A stretch of DNA of 64,000 nucleotides from Notamacropus eugenii (GCF_028372415.1 NC_092875.1:185728522-185792521); one strand, 5' to 3'. Numbered from the stretch's first letter, positions 23,640 to 36,700 are shown. The notes: generated by a model from the letters alone, not told the origin. Numbers and translations: made by a program.

Positions 23640-24198
23640 GTGAATGAGTACTCTAAGAGGCAATTCCCAGGAGACCATGTGAGTTCAGGAGATCCATAAA
23701 AGCCATGAAATACTTCCACTAGCAACTAGAGGTATTAACATTAGCTGCTGGAGTGGTAGTGGCTGATGATAAAGGAAATTCCTGAAGACAGGCGTAGAAA
23801 AAGTTACTGGATGATAGTAGCAGATTCAGGGATTGTGAGCCTTTATGATGGAAAGAAGTATCAGCCATGGACTCTGGACAGGCATTAATTCTAAAATTTT
23901 ACCAAGGAGCTACACCCAAGGAGAATTTCATAAGGACTCCACAAAAGGAAAAAAATACTTCCAGGAACAGGAGCGGGGAGACACCCTTTGACTATACATA
24001 TTCTCTACAAATATGCCTCTCTGCCTTTGAGTCCATTCTCCCCAGAGGCATTGTATGTGCAAAATGAAAGAATAGTTCTAGTTTGGGAAGATTGTTTTAG
24101 CAACTGCTCTTGTGATAGTTTTCAATAAATCCCTTTTTTCAAGTTAATAGTATTCAGCTGATTCTGACAGATAATGAGGAATACAATGGTGGGGGCTC
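23640..24198 (+). mobile_element. LTR-like fragment with a primer-binding-site-like motif
   Basis: AATAAA at 24,124-24,129 is followed by a short stretch ending ..ataca, then atgg and TGGGGGCTC (24,190-24,198), the first nine bases of a proline-tRNA primer binding site as in gamma-type retroviruses. The left border is uncertain; no other part of the element is seen and it looks truncated. Confidence 0.4.
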
Positions 24199-24204
24199 AA
24201 GAGC

Positions 24205-24272
24205 TATTATTAGATATTGTTAGATAATAGATAATTATTAGATAATTAGATAATATTACATAATATTAGAAA
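24205..24272. repeat. AT-rich (tagataat)n low-complexity repeat
   Basis: Many shifted copies of tagataat and ttattagata. Confidence 0.8.
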
Positions 24273-24689
24273 TGCCAAACTTTCAAGGTTATTTCTAGAA
24301 TCCTAAAGGATTTAAAATTTTGATACCTTGGAGATCATTCAATTCTAAGTATTAGATTTTAAAAGAAAATTTTAAATTGTACTTTTGATATAAAGCAAAG
24401 AAAGAAAAGCATACCACTCTGTTGCTTAGTTAAACACGCCAACAACTTACACGTTACTGAGTGATCCAACTGACCTCAGTGGATATTTATTGATTCAACC
24501 ATCATGTTGTTCCAGTAGAGGGAGATTTCACTTGGATGTCTAGTTAAAATGTTAAGTATTGACATTCACTTTGGACAAAATAATTTCCTATTTTGGTTGC
24601 TTGGGTAGATCATTCAGATAGCTACAGATAATTATTTTCCAGGATATTTATTTACACTTAGCCTTCTGAGGTAAGTAGATACTTTCATA

Positions 24690-25810
24690 GATTGGGGGAG
24701 CAGGATGCCATTGAGTTAGTGAAGCAAGAAATAACTGCATTGCACAAATAAAACCAACTCAACCAAGAAGGAAAGTAGAAAGATGGGAAACAATTTTTAT
24801 AGCCAGTGTTTCTGATAAAGGCCTCATTTCTAAAATATATAAAGAACTGAGTGAAATTTATAAGAATACAAGTCATTCCCCAATTGATAACTTGTTAAAG
24901 TATATGAATAGGCAGTTTTCAGAAGAAGAAATTAAAGATATCTATAGTCATATGAAAAGATGCTCTAAATCACTATTGATTAGAGAAATGCAAATTAAAA
25001 CAATTCTGAAGTACCACCTCACACCTATCACGTTAGCTGATATGACAGAAAAGGAAAATGATAAATGTTGGAGAAGATATGGGAAAATTGGAACTCTAAT
25101 GCATTGTTGGTGGAATTGTGAATTGATCCAACCATTTCGGAAAGCAATTTGGATCTATAGCCCAAAGGGCTATAAAATTGTGTATACCTTTCGATCCAGC
25201 AATACCATTTCTAGGCCTGTATCCCAAAAAGACCATAAAAATGGGAAAAGGATCTACATGTACAAAAATATTCATAGCAGCTCTTTTTGTGGTGGCAAAG
25301 AACTGGAAATTGAGGGGATGCCCTTCAATTGGGGAATAGTTGAACAAGTTGTGGTATACTATTGTACTATAAAAGATGTTACAGGAACCAATCCTGAGTG
25401 AAATGAGCAGAACTAGAACACTGTACACAGTAACAGTCACATTGTATGATGATTAACTAGGAATGACTTAGCTCTTCTCAGCAATATAAGACAATTCCAA
25501 AAGATTCATTACAGAAAATGCTGTCCGCATTCAGAGAAAGAACTATAGTCTGAATGCAGATAAAAGCTCATGTTTTGAGGTTTTTTTGTGTGTGGTTTTT
25601 CCTTTTTGTTCTCATTCTTCTTTCATAACATATGTGGAAATATGTTTACATGGTTGCACATGTATAGCCTATATCAGATTGCTTGCTGCCTTGGGGAGGG
25701 GAGATGGGAGAGAGGGAAAAAAATTTGGAACTCAAAATCTTATAAAAAGTGAATGTTGAAAACTATCTCTACGTGTATTTGGGAAAAAATACTATTTACA
25801 AAAAAAATGT
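24690..25810 (+). mobile_element. L1, 5'-truncated, ORF2 C-terminal part and 3' UTR
   Basis: Frame 24,892-25,401 (169 codons) gives [33 protein letters not shown]-like TLMHCWWNCELIQPF and NIHSSSFCGGKELEI, the C-terminal third of ORF2. The region upstream to 24,690 is also L1 but outside the open frame. The 3' UTR follows to the tail near 25,800. ORF2 ends early compared with the copy at 45-46.5 kb. Confidence 0.9.
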
Positions 25811-25870
25811 GCTTGCTGATGAGGGAATAAGAAAAATAAACATAATAATGAAACAAAAAAGAGAAAGAAC

Positions 25871-26269
25871 TGCATGGGTTCATCCAGGCCCAGTAGATAA
25901 AAAACTTTATTCTCAGGGTGCACCCCCATTGTTTCCTCTTAAGAAAGATATCAATAGTGCTCAAGGTTCAGCTGTGTGCACAACCCACCAGGCTTTGGTG
26001 GCTAGAAATTCTTGTAATAGAAAGCAGCATTACTTGGAAGTCCATCAGGACGTTTTTGGTAAGAAATTCTTTCATGTTTTTTGGCAGACCAAGGGAAATC
26101 TCTACATTGAGGGGGGTTAAGATATGAGGGTTGGGTGGATTGCTTTGAGCATGAGGAGATTAAGACATGGGGGGGGGGGTAGGGTGTGATTTGCCATAAG
26201 GGGATTAGCATTCTAGTCTACTAACAATCAGGCAGCTGTAGTTGGCTAACATAAGTTACCCATTTTGCA
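25871..26269 (-). mobile_element. Solo LTR, 399 bp
   Basis: On the minus strand it begins TGCAAAATGGGTAAC and ends GAACCCATGCA, with matching inverted ends. AATAAA lies at 25,911-25,906, about 35 bases before the end. Flanks are agaac (left) and agaaa (right), 4 of 5 alike, as expected for a 5-bp target duplication. No internal sequence adjoins it. Family unknown. Confidence 0.55.
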
Positions 26270-26589
26270 AGAAAGAAGCAGCTGCTCTCATCTTTTTGTG
26301 GGTACCCTTTGAAGGTTTCTGAGGATAAAGGAGTGGCATGACCTATCACATACAGGTAAGACTAGACAGAATTTACAAAACAGGGTATCTATTTCTTGTA
26401 CTCTCTCCTCTGGCAATCTTGTTCCTTCTCATCACTTTAAGTTGCCTTGTCTTTATATCTTTAGACGTGATTTCTCTTCTGAAAGCCAGATTCTCATCAG
26501 TGACTTATCAGATTTAGATAACTGAGCTGGTACCTCACATTTAATCTTTTAATACATAAATACTTTAGTAGACCTGAAATCTCATCAAT

Positions 26590-26792
26590 CAGGGATGGGG
26601 AACCTGAGGCCTTGAGGCCACATGTGGCCCTCTAGGCTCTCAGGTGTGACTCTTAGACTGAATGCAACCTTCACAGAACAAATCTCCTTAATAAAAGGAT
26701 TTGTTCTGAAAACTTAGACTTAGTCAAAAGGCTGCACCCAAGGACTTAGAAGGCCATATATGGCCTTGAGGTCAGCAAGTTCACCATTCCTG
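26590..26792. mobile_element. Palindromic hAT MITE, second copy
   Basis: Same family as 1,529-1,714: starts cagggatggggaacctgagg, contains ttaataaaaggatttgttct, ends ttcaccattcctg. The 8-bp flanks no longer match well, so it is older or worn. Confidence 0.75.
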
Positions 26793-26800
26793 TACCAACC

Positions 26801-27589
26801 ACATCAGTGATGGTATTCCTTTCAAAAGCCCCTTCTCACCTCATCTTGTTCAACTTTTATCCATATCCTCCCACAATGTCTTCACAGGAGGGTTCGGCCA
26901 AAATACTAAAAGTTTTCATTTAGATTTAAAATAAAATCCCACAACATTTCTGGTCTAATTTGCTCTCATCATATAGTCGATCCTTTTGCTTAATCACACA
27001 TATTGATTTTTACATTTTTATCAATGCCTTTTCTTTTTTATTACATTTATTCTCTGATATACTGTATATCTCATTGAATCATTAAAACTGGCTGATAGTC
27101 AGTTAATCAATCAAGTATTTATTAAGCATCTGCTGTGTGAGCCACTGTGATATATAATTTCTAGGAGTAGTAATTACCCCTATGCAAGTTAGTCAATTTT
27201 TTCGTATAAAGGTATTGAGATCATAACGAAGAATAGTTTGCCTCAGAGGACTAGAGGCTCAAGATTTTGACATCACTTCCTTAGTGCAAAGCCACCATGA
27301 GCAACTCCAGGCAAGCTGTGATGTTTGTTTGATGGGCTGAAATGAGCAACGTAAGCCACGGAGCTTCATTCACCTGAATTAACTCAGAGGAGGCATCAAA
27401 GCCTTTCCTCATAGATTTGTCTTCTACTCTGGCTAAGCACTTTTCCTTCTGTTAACTGTTGAATGAGTGTCTCATTTTGCTCCAGTATCTGAACTAAACT
27501 GCCTAAGTCAGGCCCAGCCCAGAATAACTTTGTTTCCTGTTGATTCTACCTTTATGACATTTCCTGTATATATTTCCTTCTCCCCTCTG
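26801..27589. other. Unassigned intergenic stretch
   Basis: A small reverse-L2 head (caatcaagtatttattaagc) is at about 27,100-27,160. Nothing else recognised. Confidence 0.4.
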
Positions 27590-28250
27590 ACACTGCCATC
27601 ACCTTGGTGCAGCTCCTCATCACCTCATACCTGGACTACTGCAGTAGCCTGTTGATGGGTTTCCCTAACTCAGGTCTCTTCTCACTCTATTTCAACTTCC
27701 ATTTAGCTGTCAAAATGATTTTCCTAAAGTACAGGTCTGACCATGTCATCCTCCCCACCTTTTTTTTTTTTTTTGACAAACTCTAGCTATTCCTAATTAC
27801 CTCTAGGATCAAATACAAAATGCTGTTTGACTTTTAGAGTGCTTCATTATCTGGACCCTTCCTCTCTTTCCAGTCTTCTTACACTTTACTCTTTCTTCTC
27901 CACATTCTTTGTGATCCAGTAACTGCTTTTCTGTCTGTTCCTTGCGCAAGAGATTTTATCTCCCCACTCTAGTCATTTTCTATGGCTTTCCTTCATGCCT
28001 GGAATCTTCTTCCTCCTCATCCCTGTCTCCTGGCTTCCTTCAAGTCTCAGCTAAAATCCCATCTTCTGAAAGATGCCTTTCCTGGTCCCCCTTAATACTA
28101 GTGCCTTCTCTGAGATTAACTCTTAATTTTTCCTGTGCACATCCTGTTTGTGTATAGTTGTTTCCATGCTATCTTGAGACAGCCTTAGCTTAGCCCAGCA
28201 CTTAGCATAGCACCTGGCACATAGTAGGCACTTTATAAGTACTTGTTGAC
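27590..28250 (+). mobile_element. L2/CR1-type LINE, ORF2 end and 3' UTR
   Basis: The plus strand encodes SYLDYCSSLLMGFPN, the L2 ORF2 motif before the end. It then has aagtctcagctaaaatccca, and the end cctggcacatagtaggcact..ataagtacttgttgact. Confidence 0.8.
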
Positions 28251-28254
28251 TTAT

Positions 28255-28660
28255 TTTTATTTCTCTGCTAATACAAAAAATGCTGCTATAAATATTTGAG
28301 TGTATATGGAAATTTTCTTTCATTTTTGACCTCCTTGCAGATGTCTAGCAGTGGAATCTCTAAGATCAAGGGGTACGGGCATTTTATACACTTTATCTGC
28401 ATAATTCCAAATCGTTTTCCAGAATATGGTTGGATCAATCCACAGCTCCACCAATGCCTTTGTGTGCTTGTTTTTTCCACATTCCCTCTGATATCTTTGC
28501 CAATTTGTTGGATGTGAGGTGAATCCTCAGTGTTGTTTTAATTTTTATTTTTCTATTATATATTTGGAGTATTTTTCAACAGTTTTGTTAATAGTTTGCA
28601 ATTCTTTTAAGAACTATTCATATCCTTTGATCCCTTCTTAACTGGGAACTAGTAAATGCT
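28255..28660 (-). mobile_element. L1 fragment, minus strand
   Basis: atgctgctataaatatttga, ttttccagaatatggttgga, atccacagctccaccaatgc and cttttaagaactattcatat are the reverse of the L1 ORF2 end. Confidence 0.75.
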
Positions 28661-29889
28661 TAAGTACTGATTTAATTTTCACAAAGCAGATTCCTCTATT
28701 TTTGTTACCTTTTAAATACCAAACCCTTCTTTCATTCTCTGTTCCCCTTCACCCCAAAGCCTGGGAGCCAATCTGGGTGCATTATTGATAGGAAGTACCT
28801 GACTTCAGTTTTGAATAGACAAGACATGTATACAGAGAAAAAATATAAACTAGATTTAAATACATAAGGAATTCAAAATGTCATGACAGACACGAATTTC
28901 CTGAGGTACACTGGGAAGATCCTGTGAAGGAAAACAACCAGCATATGAGTATGGTAAGTGAGCCAGAATACTATGAAAATGCGATTAAGGTCAGCAGTTC
29001 ATTTTCTATGTAAGTTAATATATTCTTACCTGGTCCATGGAATGACAATATTCCAGTATTTGATGAATAAAATGAGCCAACAGTTTATGAATAAAATGCT
29101 CTTTTTGTGAATAAAAACCATTTTATAAATAAAACAGTGTTTGATGTGTCACCTGTCACAAGGGAGACTAGATGAGACAATGAAGATGAATGGAATACGT
29201 CCTGTTTCTGTAGCTCCAAAGGACTTTTTAATTTTCCTGATGGAAGAGCTTTACCTATTATCATATCCCCATGGACAACCTGACAGCTGAACCATCATTG
29301 GCAACGAAATGCCAGTTACAATATGTATGTGAGCAGCTATTCAATTAAAATTTGTAATGCTAGAACTTTTTTTTTTTTTTTTTGAAAAACAAGCCTTCTG
29401 AAGGCAATGAATGCAACTCTGCCATTACTAGAAAAATTGGTGAGGCTAAGAAGAGGACAATGGAACATTCTTTTATTCAACAGCTGGTGAGGAAAAATTT
29501 GCAAGCTTTAGCTCTCCCTTTGCAAAAACAGATCCTTAATCAAATGCTTAAATCAAGGGGAAAGCAGCTTTGAAAATGTACTTTTGATTCCAGTAGTTCT
29601 AATTCATTTGACAAATGTTTATTAATCACTTTCTATGTGCAATGGGTTGTTCTGGGCATGGGGGAAGAGAATAAATCAGCTATATCCATCACTTGTACAT
29701 TTTTTTGGTAGTAATTTCTGGTATAAAAAAGATTTAACATTATGGTATTTTTCTCCACTGGTAGCATCTTTGTATGTTTCTCACCCGTGCTTTTTTTGTC
29801 TTTGGGTTAACAATATGGCAGAGCAGAATTCTAAGAATGTGACTTAATTTCCTAAGTTATTAAATAGTTCACCTCATCTTAGGGGCTGG
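28661..29889. other. Unassigned stretch with four clustered AATAAA hexamers
   Basis: AATAAA lies at 29,066, 29,090, 29,110 and 29,128 (plus strand). A 63-codon open frame at 29,382-29,573 follows a T17 run; I do not recognise it. A reverse-L2 head may be present at 29,605-29,680. Confidence 0.4.
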
Positions 29890-30245
29890 AATTCTGCTTC
29901 TAACCCCTAACTAACTGTGCCTCTCAACTCTTTCCTCATTTCTAAAATGAGGATGATGATGGTAGTGAAAGATACTGATGTAATTTATCATTTCCTTCTC
30001 CAGTGAATTAAGGCAAACAGGTTAAGTGACTTGGTTAGGGTCACATAGCTAGCACCTGAAGCCAGATTTAAACTCAGGCATTCCTGACTCCAGGCTTAGT
30101 GCTCTGTTGGGTCACCTAGCTGCCTCCTAAATGGGGATACTACTTCTTACAGTGCTTCATAGGGTTACTGTGAGGTGTAAATGAGATCAAGTATACAAAG
30201 AGCTTTGTAAAGCTTAAAGGACCACATAAATGTCATCTTAAATTG
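29890..30245 (+). repeat. MIR split by a Mar1-type SINE
   Basis: The MIR parts are 29,890-29,973 (ttcctcatttctaaaatgag) and 30,128-30,245 (gggttactgtgaggtgtaaa). Between them, 29,974-30,127 reads as a reverse Mar1/tRNA SINE (atcatttccttctccag to gtcacctagctgcctcc). The sequence at the joints (ctaaaatgaggat / ctaaatggggat) is consistent with a worn target duplication. Confidence 0.65.
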
Positions 30246-30819
30246 TTTGGAGGAGTAATTCTAATTCTTTTCATTAATTCCTAAAAAGTTTTGGGAAATG
30301 AAGCAGGTAGAATTCTAACATCCCTAAAATTGGCTTTTGGATGAAGGACTTCCTTGTTTTTCTGCCCCAAACTTTTTATCCAAACTAGTTTCATCTATGG
30401 AACATCTTTGACTCAACAGTGGTAATTGACCACAACCATGATCTAGTCTGGACTTATCTCAGATGAGGTGAACTATTCAGTAGGTTGAGAAATTCTAGTT
30501 TTAAGTCTATCCTTTTAAGATTACATTCTTTACTAAATGGATAGAAAGTGGGGGAATAGTACAGAACTTACTGGTGGATGATATTGCTGCCAAGTGCAAT
30601 AATTTGCACGGACAGATGACCTTTGCTTTACAAAACAGGTATGTTTCTAATAAGCTGTATGACAATTTAACAAAAGAAGGGCTCATTTCATTATTTTGTA
30701 TAGTCAAGAAAAACAATTTGTGCTATATTGGTCATGTCTCATTCAATATCCAAAGTCCATCACCTTCCACTAAGAGGCAAGAGACGTGTTTTATCATGGT
30801 ATTGATTGATAATTGCATT

Positions 30820-32110
30820 GATCAGAGTTCATACATCTTTCAGTCATTTTTCTTTGCAATGATGTGGCCACCATACAGTTTTTTGTTTGCTGCTTTATTC
30901 ACTTCACCTAGCATCAGCTCATGTAAGTTTTCTCAGGTCTCTCTGAATTTGTGCCTTTGGTTATTTCTTCATAGCACACTAATATTCCACTAGATTCTTT
31001 TAACAATTTATTTAACCTTCTCTATTTGATAGGAATCTATCATTTCCAGGGCAGGTAGATAGTGAAGTGAATAGAGTGCTGGGCCCTGTCAGGAAGATTC
31101 ATCTTCATGAGTTCAAATATTGCCTCAGATACTCTTTGTGACCTTGGACATGTCACTTAACTCTGTTTGCCTGGGTTCCTCATCTGTAAAATGAGCTGGA
31201 GAAGGATATGGCAAACCACTCTGGTATCTTTGCCAAGAAAATCCCAAATGATGTCATGAAGAGTTAGACATGACTGCAATGACTAAACAGCAACAAATTG
31301 ATTCCAGTTCTCTTCTACAACAAAAACATACTGCTGTAAATATTTTTGTACGAGTCCTTTCATTTTGTTTTCGAACTCTTTGGGGATTACATGCCTAGTA
31401 ATGAAGCAGTTTAGTGACTTCTGGGACACAGATCCAAATTGCTTTCCAAAATGGCTGGACTACTTCATAGCTCCATCAACAGTGCTATTAGCATGCCCAT
31501 CCTCCCCCAACTGTAATTTTCTTGTCATTTTTGCTAATCCATATGTGCTGGAAACTCAAACATGTTTTAATTAGCATTTCTTTTATTAATTTCTGAAGTA
31601 CATTTTTCATGATTGTTGATAGCTTGGATTCCTTCTGTTGGAACCTGCCTGTTCAAATCCTTTAGCTATTTATCTATTGGAAAATGGCTCTAGTTTTGAT
31701 ACATTTGTATAAGTTCCTATGGTTATTAGACCTTTGTTTAATATTTGCTGCTAGGATTTTTTTCTCTTGCTGTTTCCTTTCTAATGACATTATTTTGTTT
31801 CTGCAAAACTTTTCAATTTCATGTGATCAAAATTGTGCATTTTGCCTTTCTATCCCTTGTTTGATCAAGAACTCTTCTATCTAGAGGAAGGCATCATTTT
31901 CACTTCTCTATTTTTATGATTTTTAAAATATTGGTCAATTTGGAGCTTACTGTAGTATACGGTGGTGTATACTTTGATCTAAGCTTAATTTCTAAGTCAA
32001 ACTTTTCTTTCCAACTTTCACAGCAGTTTTTGTCAAAAAATAATTTCTTACCCCATTAGCCGGTGTTCTCAAGTTTACCAAATAGTACGCTGAATATGCT
32101 ATTTGAATGG
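30820..32110 (-). mobile_element. Old L1, ORF2 3' part, minus strand, split by a SINE
   Basis: The order of landmarks matches the good copy at 45-46.5 kb: ctctctgaatttgtgccttt, catactgctgtaaatatttt, aaattgctttccaaaatggc, catttcttttattaatttct, tgcattttgcctttctatcc, cacagcagtttttgtcaaaa. It is about 1.0 kb of L1 without the SINE, with many changes, so it is much older. Confidence 0.8.
31049..31296 (+). repeat. Mar1-type CORE-SINE, full length, inside an L1
   Basis: Head gggcaggtagatagtgaagt, core catctgtaaaatgagctgga, tail gagttagacatgactgcaat..ctaaacagcaacaa. The L1 resumes at attgattccagttct; flanks tcatttccag / ttgattccag look like a worn target duplication. Confidence 0.85.
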
Positions 32111-32119
32111 AGTGCTATT

Positions 32120-33785
32120 TTGAATCAATCATTTATTGTCTACCCCTGCCAGCCTATATACTAGGTGCTGAGGACTCCTACAAAGAATAAAACAACGCCT
32201 CTGACAAGGAGCTTTTATTGTAATGGGGGAGCCAAGTACATATATAAACACATACAACATGAAGTACATAAACACAACAGCGTACAAAGTAGTTCAATAC
32301 AAGATAGTTTGGGGACAGCAAAGACAGCTGGGGCATCAGAAAGGGTTTTGAGCACAAGTTAGGACTTGAGTTGCACAATGAAGAAAAAGAAGTACTGAGC
32401 ACGTAAGACGATCAGCACAAAGGCACAGAGAAAGGGAACGGAGAGGTGACAGAAAAAAGGCTAGTTTGGCTTATTGCACAGCATGGGGGGGAATATGAAG
32501 CTGGAAAGACAGGTTAGGGCCAGGTTGGGTAGTACAATCATCAGATCTGTGCTTAAGGAGAATTACTATGTGTAGTATATAGCAATGTGTAGGATGGAGT
32601 GGTGAGAGCCCAATTAGGAAGTTTTTACAATAATATGGGTGAGAAGTTAGCATGGATTAAGGTGAGTAGAAAGAAGGGGTTAGATGGAAGAGATGTTGTA
32701 GAGGTAGAAATGGCAAGACTGGCAATGGAATGGATATGAGCTGATGGAAAGTGAGGAGTTGAAGATAATACTGAGGTTATGAACCTGAGAGACTGGATGG
32801 ATGGTGCTGTCTTTAACAAAAATATTTATGTTTGGAAGGTTGAGGGCATGGGGGAATCAGTAATTATTTTGAACATGTTGAATTTGAGATATCTCCATGG
32901 AAATACAATTTGAAATGTCCTTGGAGAAAGACTCAGGCTGGGTATACAGATCTGAATCAGTGGCATAGATATGAAAGTTAACTTTGAGTTTACTGAAAGG
33001 AAAAGAGGGCCTAGGATAGAATACTAAGCAACATGCACATTTGTGGAGCATGTTATGGATGATGAGTTAGCAAAGGTGACTGAAAGGAAAAGATCAGACA
33101 GATGAGAAGCTAACCAGGAAAGGACGACCACAAAAACCCAAGGGGAAGGAGTCTCTAGCAGAGGGTGGAGCAAATACTTCAAGTAGGATAAGGACTGAGA
33201 ACAGAACATAACATCTAGCAATTCAGAAGTCACTTAACTTGGGAGAGAGCAGTTCCAATTGAGGAATGAGACCAATTGACAGAATGCAAAGGCTTAAGGA
33301 GAGGAGGCAAATTGAAGGCAACAATTACAGACAGCTTTCTCAAGGGAGGTTATCTGAGAAAGGAGGAGAGATACAGTATGTCAGCATGAGGGGATGATAA
33401 AGTCAAGAGGTTTCTTAAGGATGGTAGACTCTTAAGTATGTTTGAAGCCAATGGAGAAGAAACCAATAAGGAGAGATTGAAAAGTCTAGTATTGCAGGTG
33501 AATGGATTAGAAATCTTTATGCAAGCAAAGAACAATAAAGTTTAGGAAGGATAGGGAGGGGCAGAATGATAAGAGATGATGGTGAGATAGATGTCAGAGT
33601 TTCTACTTAGGGAAGTGATATTTGTGGGTAATAGTGAAGTTTAGTATGTGACCATTCCTGTATGGCTGAGGTAGAGTGAAGGAATTGGTCATAAGTTTAA
33701 GGAAGGTAAGTCATTAGATCAGAGGGTTTGAGGAACAGGGCAGAGAGTAGTTCTGATTCTTGACTGTTCTGATTAGAAAAACATA
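32120..33785 (-). mobile_element. Long L2/CR1-type LINE copy, minus strand
   Basis: About 1.65 kb. The plus strand shows the reverse L2 series: caatcatttattgtctaccc, gagcttttattgtaatgggg, gaacatgttgaatttgagat, then the reverse transcriptase region toward 33.4 kb. It adjoins the candidate end of the MCUR1 3' UTR. Confidence 0.75.
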
Positions 33786-33799
33786 CAATAGTCACATAA

Positions 33800-36700
33800 T
33801 GCTCTCAATGTACTTTATTTTAAATATTAAAAATATTTCATGCCCTTTATTACAAAGGCTGTTTTCCCTCTTTATATAGTTAAATTTAATTTAACATCAC
33901 TGAATAATATAGCTAAGAAATGATTTAGAAATGGAAAAAGATAATGTTTCAAACAGAATACGTAAAGGGGACCCCAAACATTCTCAGATATATACATATA
34001 CATGATGAAAAAGTTATTTCCAAAAATATACTTTTGTTCTGGTATCACCAAGAATATTTTGTATTAAATTATTTAAAGGCTTGATCAATCTAAGACCTAA
34101 CTCCAGGGGGTCCTGAGTAGAATATTTTAGATGTTTTAAAAATAAGATGGCAGAAATCCTTAGCACTCCATGTGACTTAAAGTAGTAATAATGGTGGGTG
34201 TTGGTCAATACAGATGAGGTTAATTATAAAGCAGAAGTGCTGGGGGGTAAAGGACACTAGAAAACTGAGGAAGATATCTGCTATACATCATGACAAAACT
34301 AAATTCAACCAACATTTACTAAGCACCTCCTGTATATTAGAGTACACTGCTAGGTGAGATACAAATTTTAGATAAGAAACGTTCATTTACGTCATTGGTG
34401 GAGTGTGAGCTCACAGCAATGAAATAACAGATTTGTGAAATTATCAAAGTATAGAAACAAGAAGCAAAGAACATCTTCAGTAGTAAGAGACAGCAGCCAG
34501 GTTAAAGTTGGAGATACTCACTAATGCTCAGAAAAAGCATTCAGGATTTTACTTTTATTAAATCTTCAGTGCCAGATTCCAACCACACTTTTAAGTTTCT
34601 GTAAAATCCCTCTCCCTCTGACTTGTTGTTTGTCAAAAGAGGTATTTAAAACACTTGAGGGAAACCACGGATACATTCAGACTCCTTTACTAGATAGTAA
34701 AGTAGAAACCCAGCTGTGGTAATAAAAAGAGCACAGTAATTTAAACTGAAACACTGCTTCCAAAGCAGAAATACTATAAAATATACCAACAGGTGACATT
34801 AGCAGAGGATTAAAAGAGCAAGGAATGGTTTTTGGCTACCATGCTATATCTCTATTTTTAAAAGCATGACTGGAAAAGCACCTTCCCACCCTCCCACCCC
34901 AATGAAGACTGAAATGTCTACACAAACACATCCCACATCAAAAAGGAAGCAAAACCTGACTGTTTAGCTGATGTCCATTTTAGGTGTTTGGTTTTATTCT
35001 AGAGACCATCTTTGTTGCTGTTTTCCAACATGTAATCAGAGCAGGATTTTTCATGTGGACAGGCCAGACGCTGCAGTTTAGAGAGGTGCTACAATGTTAC
35101 TCTACTCTTTCTGCCACCTCCCCATCTCCACTCTCTGAAATTATGACAACTCATTTTTTTTCTACGTAGGGCAGGGTTCTGTCCTTTTGATAGTCACACA
35201 CTTATACAGCCTATAGCTTCCTGAGCTTACAGTAGAAAAGATTTTGCCGGATACTTTGGCTAGAAAAAGCTTAAAAATGAAATAAGGGATGTAAAATATT
35301 CCAATCCTTCCTAATCCTCAGATGTAGGGGCAAAACACCTAATAGAAAGGAAAAAATATTGGAATAAGAAAGTTCCAAGTTAGGATAGAAAAGTCCTTGC
35401 AAATGATCTTATATTTACATTAAAGCACCAAATAAATGAATTATAAAGTCATATCAAAAATACATTGTTATCATTAAGAGGAATGTCAATCAGCAGTTCT
35501 CTCATATATATGGTCTCACAGACATCTTTCTTCTCCTCCCCACCAAGAAGCTGTGAAGACTAAATACCAACAAGGAATCTTTGACTATGTATTTAAACAA
35601 AAATTTCTCAGCTGGGACAGCAGATTAAGTGAATCTATCATTATTGCTACATTTGCTGAATATTTAATCCTTTCTGGAAAGTCTTTTCCAAAAGGGGAAA
35701 AAAATAAAGATGTTTCACTCAACCGGAAGAAAGAAACATTAAATATTAGATTTAATGCTGAGGATTTAAATTGACCATATTTAACAAATACATTAAATTA
35801 TTATGGTGTCACTTGGTTGCTAAAGTCACAAACAAATCCAAGGATGGGAGAAGGGAAGAGAAAACTGAGCTTTCATGTTTATTTGGGGGTGGGGGTGGGG
35901 GGCAGCAGTCTTGGGATTTTTTCACAATCCAATTCTGTTCTGGAAAGGTCATACTAATTATACTCTAACAATTAGGAACTATCACTGATTATATTAAATG
36001 CAAAATTCCAACATATAGCTAACAATCCGACTAAGTCTTAGCCTTTTTTTAACCCAATCATGGCACTTGTACTGAACTGTTACATTAATATAAAAATTCA
36101 CTTAAATTAAAATGCTTATTCTGTACACAAAGAATTAAAACTGAGATGAGAAGAAAATACTTTCTAAAACTAGGATTTTGGTTGAATTGGATACAGAAAG
36201 TTTTTCTAATGTTTTTATAAAAAGAAAAACTACACACACCCTTGAAAAAAATGATACAAGTAGAATTACATTTCAAAACCTAAGATGGGTTTTTTAAAAA
36301 ATCATTAATGAAGAGACACTAAAATAGATGAAATGTCTGTGCTAAGATGATATTTGGGTAGAAAGAGTCTCTGGGCTTAAGAGCTCAAGACTGAGTTGGT
36401 GATAGATGACAACACAATCATTAAATGATCAGTTTTATTTCTACTAAGTGTGCATATGTCACCATGGAAATAAAACCAAATATCTCCATTGTACAAAGTG
36501 GATGAAAGTCTGGAAGAAACAGACTATATCATATAAAAGTGAAATACAACATTATCATGTTTGTCACTAGCAAGTTTCCAAGGTCATTAGAAAATGACAG
36601 AGTATTGGTTCCCAAGTCACTCCACTGATAGGGAAAGAAGAAAAAAAAGATAACCCCAGAATACTTCAAGAGATAGAAGTGATTCCTTACTATGCCAACA

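Noticed and set aside
25749-26120. 123-codon plus-strand frame
   Set aside because: It spans the L1 tail and the solo LTR in antisense; it is not a gene.
29382-29573. 63-codon frame MKNKPSEGNECNSAI...
   Set aside because: Short, behind a T-run, no family recognised; kept only as a remark in the unassigned stretch.
30574-30993. 139-codon plus-strand frame
   Set aside because: Its second half is antisense L1 sequence and its first half has no match; a chance joining of repeat and flank.
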